Origin: a bacterium
GTDB taxonomy: Bacteria > Arandabacterota > Arandabacteria > Arandabacterales > JALGWA01
Direction: 5' to 3'
DNA length: 8,931 nt
Assembly (NCBI GenBank): GCA_025774425.1
Contig: JALGWA010000031.1
Location: forward strand, 1-8,931
The notes under the pieces are model-generated. The model saw only the letters and a program-made list of their open reading frames with translations. It made no database searches and was not told where the DNA came from. Shown piece after piece: positions 5,490 to 8,931 of this stretch; the first letter of the stretch is position 1; each line of letters begins with the position of its first letter. A program made the position numbers and the translations under genes.

Positions 5490-7294
5490 TGGTCTACACC
5501 GTTCTGACCCCCCTTGTCATTGGCGCGATCGTAAGGATCATACCCGACATGATGAAGGGCGTGAAGGAGGGGTTGTCGCTGATCGCGGCCGCCGTGACCC
5601 TCTGGTTTACGATTGACCTGTTCCGCGGGGGGTTCATGGAAACGCGGTGGTACGGGCACACCGTGTTCAGGCTCGACACCCTTTCATCCTTCATTCTGCT
5701 CTGGGTGGGCTTTTTCGGGATCGCCATGATTCTCTACTCGATCGGTTTCATGAGGGGCAAGGCGAATCTCAAGGCCTACTACGGGTACATGCTGATGACG
5801 CTGGGCGCCGCGTGCGGCGCAGTGCTCGCGAACAACCTCGTGCTGCTGTTGGTGTTCTGGGGCTTCCTTGCACTGACGCTTTACCTGCTGATTCAGGTCT
5901 CCGGTCCTGAGGCGTCCGGAGCGGCGAAGAAGACGATGATAGTCGTCGGCGGCACAGATGCCATGCTCGTGCTCGGCGTGGCCATCGTGTGGATGATGAC
6001 GGGTTCGATGAGCCTTACCCAACCCCAGATTCCGACGATCACGGGTCTCAGCGTCTTCGCCTTCATTCTGTTCGCCTGCGCCGCCTTCGCGAAGGCCGGC
6101 GCAATGCCGTTCCACTCGTGGATCCCGGACGCCGCCGAGCACGCGCACGTGCCGGTCGTTGCCTATCTTCCGGCGTCCGTGGACAAACTCCTCGGCATAT
6201 ACCTGCTCGCCCGCGTTTCGCTTACGCTTTTCAATCTGACCCCCGGCATGCAGCTGCTGTTGCTCATCGTCGGGGCGTTCACCATAATCGCAGCGGTTCT
6301 CATGGCGCTCATTCAGCACAACCTGAAGAGGCTCCTTGGGTATCACGCCGTCTCCCAGGTCGGGTACATGGTCCTCGGCATCGGGACGTTGAACCCCATC
6401 GGCGTCGCCGGCGGCCTCTTCCACATGCTGAACCACGCGATCTACAAGGGATGCCTCTTTCTCTGCTCGGGTTCGGTGGAGAAGCGTGAGAACACCATGG
6501 AGCTCGACGACCTCGGCGGCCTGGCCAAGTACATGCCGGTCACCTTCCTCGCCTTCCTCGTCGCCGCGCTCGCGATCTCGGGTATCCCGCCCTTCAACGG
6601 TTTCGTTTCGAAGTGGATGGTCTACCAGGGCGTGATCGAGATGGGCAGGGCCGGCGGCTGGCTGTGGGTCGTGTGGCTCGCGGCGGCGATGTTCGGTTCC
6701 GCTCTTACGCTGGCGAGCTTCATGAAGGCGCTGCATGCCGTCTTTCTCGGGGCGAGGTCCCGTAAGGACAAGCCGGCCGAGGCGGGCGCAGCGATGCTCA
6801 TACCGATGATCGTGCTCTCCCTGCTCTGCGTCATATTCGGCGTATTCGCCTATGCCATCCCCTTGAGGATATGGGTGCTCCCGGCCGTCGGCAAGGTGCT
6901 CACCGTTCCGGCCGCATCGGCCTGGCTCGGCTGGTGGAGCCCGGTCACGGCCACGCTGCTCATACTGCTGGGCGTCGTCATCGGCCTAGTCATCTATCTG
7001 GCGGGCACCTTGAGGACGCCTAGGAGGAGCGCCGCGTACATAGGGGGCGAGGTCATCGGGGAGGAAGTGCGCGTGACGGGTGTGGACTTCTACGAGACCG
7101 TGGAAAGCATGGGCTTCTTCAGCACCGTGTACGGGTGGGCGAAGAAGCGTGCCTTCGACGTTTACGACCTCGGTCGCATGTTCTCGTTCTACTTCATAAG
7201 GGGCCTGCGGGCGATGCACACCGGTATTCTTCCGGAGTACCTGACGTGGATGCTCGCCGGATTGCTCGTGCTCATAGTCATTTTGCTGAGGTGA
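5480..7294 (+). CDS. NuoL/MrpA-N/HycC-like ion-translocating antiporter subunit
   Basis: Polytopic membrane protein of 604 residues, mostly hydrophobic helices, of the NuoL/NuoM/MrpA/MrpD family that forms ion channels. Channel lysines are recognisable: K205 in KAGAMPFHSWIPDA (TM7-type), K283 in HNLKRLLGYHAVSQVG, and K378 in GIPPFNGFVSKW. The TM5 glutamate, normally in a WE motif, is replaced: the segment reads VFWGFLALTLYLL, with G128 at that place. The TM8 segment reads LPASVDKLLGIYLLAR, where NuoL-type proteins usually have LHAATMV, so histidine is replaced by proline and D235/K236 bring new charge. After the core helices comes a roughly 90-residue tail containing VDFYETVESM, an amphipathic AKKRAFDVYDLG stretch and a last helix near residue 590. 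This tail recalls the lateral-helix extensions of NuoL or MbhI. With the following gene it may correspond to a split MrpA. Confidence 0.9.
   Translation: MDLMVYTVLTPLVIGAIVRIIPDMMKGVKEGLSLIAAAVTLWFTIDLFRGGFMETRWYGHTVFRLDTLSSFILLWVGFFGIAMILYSIGFMRGKANLKAYYGYMLMTLGAACGAVLANNLVLLLVFWGFLALTLYLLIQVSGPEASGAAKKTMIVVGGTDAMLVLGVAIVWMMTGSMSLTQPQIPTITGLSVFAFILFACAAFAKAGAMPFHSWIPDAAEHAHVPVVAYLPASVDKLLGIYLLARVSLTLFNLTPGMQLLLLIVGAFTIIAAVLMALIQHNLKRLLGYHAVSQVGYMVLGIGTLNPIGVAGGLFHMLNHAIYKGCLFLCSGSVEKRENTMELDDLGGLAKYMPVTFLAFLVAALAISGIPPFNGFVSKWMVYQGVIEMGRAGGWLWVVWLAAAMFGSALTLASFMKALHAVFLGARSRKDKPAEAGAAMLIPMIVLSLLCVIFGVFAYAIPLRIWVLPAVGKVLTVPAASAWLGWWSPVTATLLILLGVVIGLVIYLAGTLRTPRRSAAYIGGEVIGEEVRVTGVDFYETVESMGFFSTVYGWAKKRAFDVYDLGRMFSFYFIRGLRAMHTGILPEYLTWMLAGLLVLIVILLR
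7288..7294 (+). promoter_or_regulatory. ribosome binding site of the MbhD-MbhE-like gene
   Basis: GAGGTGA overlaps the NuoL-like stop codon and lies 4 bases before the ATG at 7299. It is one of the strongest Shine-Dalgarno sites in the window and supports this start. Confidence 0.6.
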
Positions 7295-7298
7295 ACGT

Positions 7299-7862
7299 AT
7301 GCTTGAGTTGACTGGCGTATTACTGCTGTTCATGGTGATGGCGGCGATCATCGCCATCGAGACCAAGGACCTGCTCGGAGCGGTGATATCGGTGACGGCG
7401 GTCGGGTTCGGCAGCATCATCGCGTTCTTCTATCTCCGTGCGCCCGATGTGGCGATCGTGCCCATCGTCGTCGAAGTCGTCGTGCTCGTGATCCTGATCA
7501 GGGCCACGCTTCGCGCCGGCCTCAAGACGTTCATCGGGAACAGGCCGTTCTTCGGCTACCTGGTCACCGTGGCGCTGCTCGTGGTCATTTTCCTGGCGGG
7601 AATCAGGGTGTTCGGCGGATTGCCGGCTTTCGGCGACCCCGTAGTGGCCAGAATCCCTGATGCGCCGGCGAGAGCCTATATCGAGAGCGGTCTCGAGGAC
7701 ACGGGCGCCACCAACGTCGTAACGGCGGTGCTCCTGGACTACAGGGCCTATGACACGCTCGGTGAGGCGACGGTTCTGTTCACGTCGATAGTCGGCGCCG
7801 TGGCGATCCTGAGGAGGAAGGCCCGCAAGAAACCGTCTGATCCGGAGGCTGACGAATGGTAG
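7299..7862 (+). CDS. fused MbhD-MbhE-like (MrpA C-terminal) membrane subunit
   Basis: Membrane protein of 187 residues that joins two parts usually encoded by separate genes (mbhD and mbhE) in Thermococcales and forming the C-terminal helices of MrpA in Mrp antiporters. The N-terminal part (about 1-70) has three helices with ETKDLLGAV at 21-29 and APDVAIVPIVVE at 48-59, matching the DUF4040/MbhD pattern APDVALTxxxVE. The C-terminal part has a helix at about 86-106, a polar linker, TGATNVVTAVLLDYRAYDTLGE at about 135-156 (the MbhE/MrpA signature NVVTxxLxDxRxxDTLGE) and a last helix ending LRRKARKK. Its role in the complex is ion translocation and joining the Mrp and hydrogenase arms, by family knowledge. 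It starts 4 bases after the NuoL-like gene and its end overlaps the MrpB-like gene by 7 bases. Confidence 0.9.
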   Translation: MLELTGVLLLFMVMAAIIAIETKDLLGAVISVTAVGFGSIIAFFYLRAPDVAIVPIVVEVVVLVILIRATLRAGLKTFIGNRPFFGYLVTVALLVVIFLAGIRVFGGLPAFGDPVVARIPDAPARAYIESGLEDTGATNVVTAVLLDYRAYDTLGEATVLFTSIVGAVAILRRKARKKPSDPEADEW

Positions 7863-8329
7863 ATCTCACACCCAACCGGGGCATGACCCCCATAGTGCAG
7901 ACAATCGCCGGGTGGACCAAGGGACTCGTTTTCCTCTTCGGGATTTACATCGTGCTGTTCGGCCACATCACGCCGGGCGGGGGATTCGCTGGAGGCGTCA
8001 TACTGGCCCTGACTTTCGTGCTGATGACGCTCTGCTGCGGCAAGGAAAGTGCGCTCCGCAAGATGCCGATGCACATCGCCGCGGAGCTGGACAGTGTGGG
8101 CGCCCTTATGTTCCTCGTCATCGCGTGGCTCGGAGTGTGGAGCATCCTGGGCGGCACGTTCTTCACGAATTACATAGCCAAGTGGAATCGGGGACTCCCG
8201 TACCACATACTGAGCTCCGGAACGATACCGCTCTGCAATATCGCGATCGCAGTCAAGGTGGCGGTGTCGCTGTTCTTGGTATTCACGCTTCTTGTGATGA
8301 CCAGGGTCATTCACAAGCCGAACGAGTAA
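7856..8329 (+). CDS. MrpB/MnhB-like (MbhF) antiporter subunit
   Basis: Small membrane protein of 157 residues with about four helices, homologous to MnhB/MrpB of multisubunit Na+/H+ antiporters and MbhF of membrane-bound hydrogenases. The hallmark is IYIVLFGHITPGGGFAGGV at 30-48, with SSGTIPLCNIAIAVKVA at 120-136 as second support. In Mrp complexes this subunit is needed for assembly and cation transport. A 35-residue segment between helices (about 62-80) carries most of the charge. The start overlaps the previous gene's end (ATGGTAG), which suggests translational coupling. Length is in the usual family range and I see no missing motif. Confidence 0.93.
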   Translation: MVDLTPNRGMTPIVQTIAGWTKGLVFLFGIYIVLFGHITPGGGFAGGVILALTFVLMTLCCGKESALRKMPMHIAAELDSVGALMFLVIAWLGVWSILGGTFFTNYIAKWNRGLPYHILSSGTIPLCNIAIAVKVAVSLFLVFTLLVMTRVIHKPNE

Positions 8330-8336
8330 ACTCGAG

Positions 8337-8342
8337 AAGGAG
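8337..8342 (+). promoter_or_regulatory. ribosome binding site of the MrpC-like gene
   Basis: AAGGAG lies 6 bases before the ATG at 8349, in the 19-base gap after the MrpB-like stop, and supports this start. Confidence 0.65.
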
Positions 8343-8348
8343 AGGGTT

Positions 8349-8696
8349 ATGCACTACGCGCTGGTCCTCATGCTCTTCATGATCGGCCTGTACGGGGTTG
8401 TGGTCAAACGCAATCTCATTAAGATCATCATCAGCCTGATCATCATGGAGACGGCGGTCAACGTGTTCATAGTCATGGTGGGGTACAGAAGCGGAGGCAT
8501 GGCTCCCATCATGCAGCAGACGATGGCGACGGAGACATTCATCCGGAACTCCGTCGACCCGCTGCCGCAGGCGCTTGTACTCACTGCAATCGTGATCGGC
8601 CTCGGTGTCACCGCACTGACGATTTCCATAGCAATGAGGCTGTATGAGAGATACGGCACTTACGACGTTAGGGAGATTAGAAGGCTGAGAGGTTAG
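8349..8696 (+). CDS. MrpC/MnhC/NuoK-like (MbhG) membrane subunit
   Basis: Three-helix membrane protein of 115 residues, the MrpC/MnhC counterpart of complex I NuoK, which contributes acidic residues to the ion path along the membrane arm. Helix 2 contains an acidic residue, E34 in LIIMETAVN, at the place of the conserved NuoK/MrpC glutamate. The signature DPLPQALVLTAIVIGLGVTA spans about 72-91. The basic tail RLYERYGTYDVREIRRLRG is cytoplasmic by the positive-inside rule. Placement between MrpB- and MrpD-like genes follows the standard mrp/mnh order. Length is typical. Confidence 0.94.
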   Translation: MHYALVLMLFMIGLYGVVVKRNLIKIIISLIIMETAVNVFIVMVGYRSGGMAPIMQQTMATETFIRNSVDPLPQALVLTAIVIGLGVTALTISIAMRLYERYGTYDVREIRRLRG

Positions 8697-8707
8697 GGAA
8701 AAGAGCT

Positions 8708-8931
8708 ATGCAGATTATTCCTCTATTTGTGGCGATTCCCCTGGGTGCAGCGTTCTTCATCCCGATGGTGGGGAGGAAGAACGCGCGGCTTTCCGACACC
8801 CTGGCGAACTTGGTGACGCTGGCGTTGCTCGTCATGGCGGTTTCGGTTATCGGCAAGAACGGCGTTTACTGGATGGGCGGCTGGGTGCCGAGACTGGGGA
8901 TACCGCTGGGTATCAACCTCGTGCTGGACGG
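8708..8931 (+). CDS. MrpD/MnhD-like (MbhH) antiporter subunit, 5' part only
   Basis: Open frame from ATG at 8708 to the window edge (74 codons plus two bases, no stop), so the gene is cut off by the window. It begins with a hydrophobic helix (IIPLFVAIPLGAAFFIP), a basic turn GRKNARL, a second helix and then YWMGGWVPRLG followed by GINLVLDG. The GGW-x-P-x-xGI...LVLDG pattern is typical of MnhD/MrpD/MbhH and NuoM/N-type N-termini. Position after an MrpC-like gene fits the standard order and gives the operon a second antiporter-type channel subunit. The key TM5 glutamate and TM7 lysine lie beyond the edge and cannot be checked. The Shine-Dalgarno site is weak (purine-rich AGGGAAAAGAG at 8695-8705). 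Confidence 0.85.
   Translation, partial: MQIIPLFVAIPLGAAFFIPMVGRKNARLSDTLANLVTLALLVMAVSVIGKNGVYWMGGWVPRLGIPLGINLVLD

Noticed and set aside
5684..6736. Long minus-strand open frame (350 codons) opposite the NuoL-like gene
   Set aside because: It is rich in Arg, His, Glu and Asp as expected for the antisense of a GC-rich membrane protein gene, and it has no recognisable motif. The plus strand encodes a clear antiporter subunit.
8323..8334. Small inverted repeat CGAG-TAAA-CTCG at the MrpB-like stop
   Set aside because: The stem is only 4 base pairs with no U-tract, and a strong ribosome binding site follows at once. It is not a credible terminator.

Overview
The window is almost entirely one tightly packed plus-strand operon. 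It encodes an energy-converting, membrane-bound group 4 [NiFe] hydrogenase joined to an Mrp-type cation/proton antiporter module, with a two-gene flavin/iron-sulfur electron-input module in front. Both edges cut the operon: gene 1 starts at 72 just after a possible upstream coding tail, and the last gene (MrpD-like) runs off the right edge. I see no promoter, terminator, RNA gene, mobile element or CRISPR array, and no gene-free stretch longer than about 70 bases.

Layout. (a) 72-1915, soluble input module: a HydB/AsrA-like multi-[4Fe-4S] protein and a HydG/AsrB-like FAD, NAD(P)-binding and [2Fe-2S] protein. (b) 1932-2417, a HycB/CooF-like polyferredoxin. (c) 2427-5489, the complex I-related hydrogenase core in the order NuoH-, NuoB-, NuoC- and NuoD-like. 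(d) 5480-8931, ion-translocating membrane module: a 604-residue NuoL/MrpA-N-like protein, a fused MbhD-MbhE-like protein (equivalent to the MrpA C-terminus), then MrpB-, MrpC- and the start of MrpD-like subunits.

Inferred working model: electrons pass between NAD(P)H (or another donor) and protons along HydG FAD/[2Fe-2S], HydB clusters, the polyferredoxin, the NuoB-like cluster and the Ni-Fe site, and the redox reaction is coupled to H+/Na+ movement through the membrane arm. The large subunit keeps all four Ni-ligand cysteines, so it looks like a true hydrogenase and not a complex I or MBX-type sulfur reductase. The unusual points are the HydBG pair joined to a group 4/Mrp enzyme, a CYCC motif at the distal Ni site, a HycE-like C-terminal extension past the Ni ligands, and a NuoL-like subunit whose usual TM5 glutamate is a glycine.

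Organism: a strict anaerobe. GC is high (about 60% by eye), AGG/AGA arginine codons are frequent, Shine-Dalgarno sites are GGTGA/GAGG type, one start is TTG, and several genes overlap. This fits a fermentative or syntrophic anaerobic bacterium or a euryarchaeon, and the sequence alone does not let me choose.
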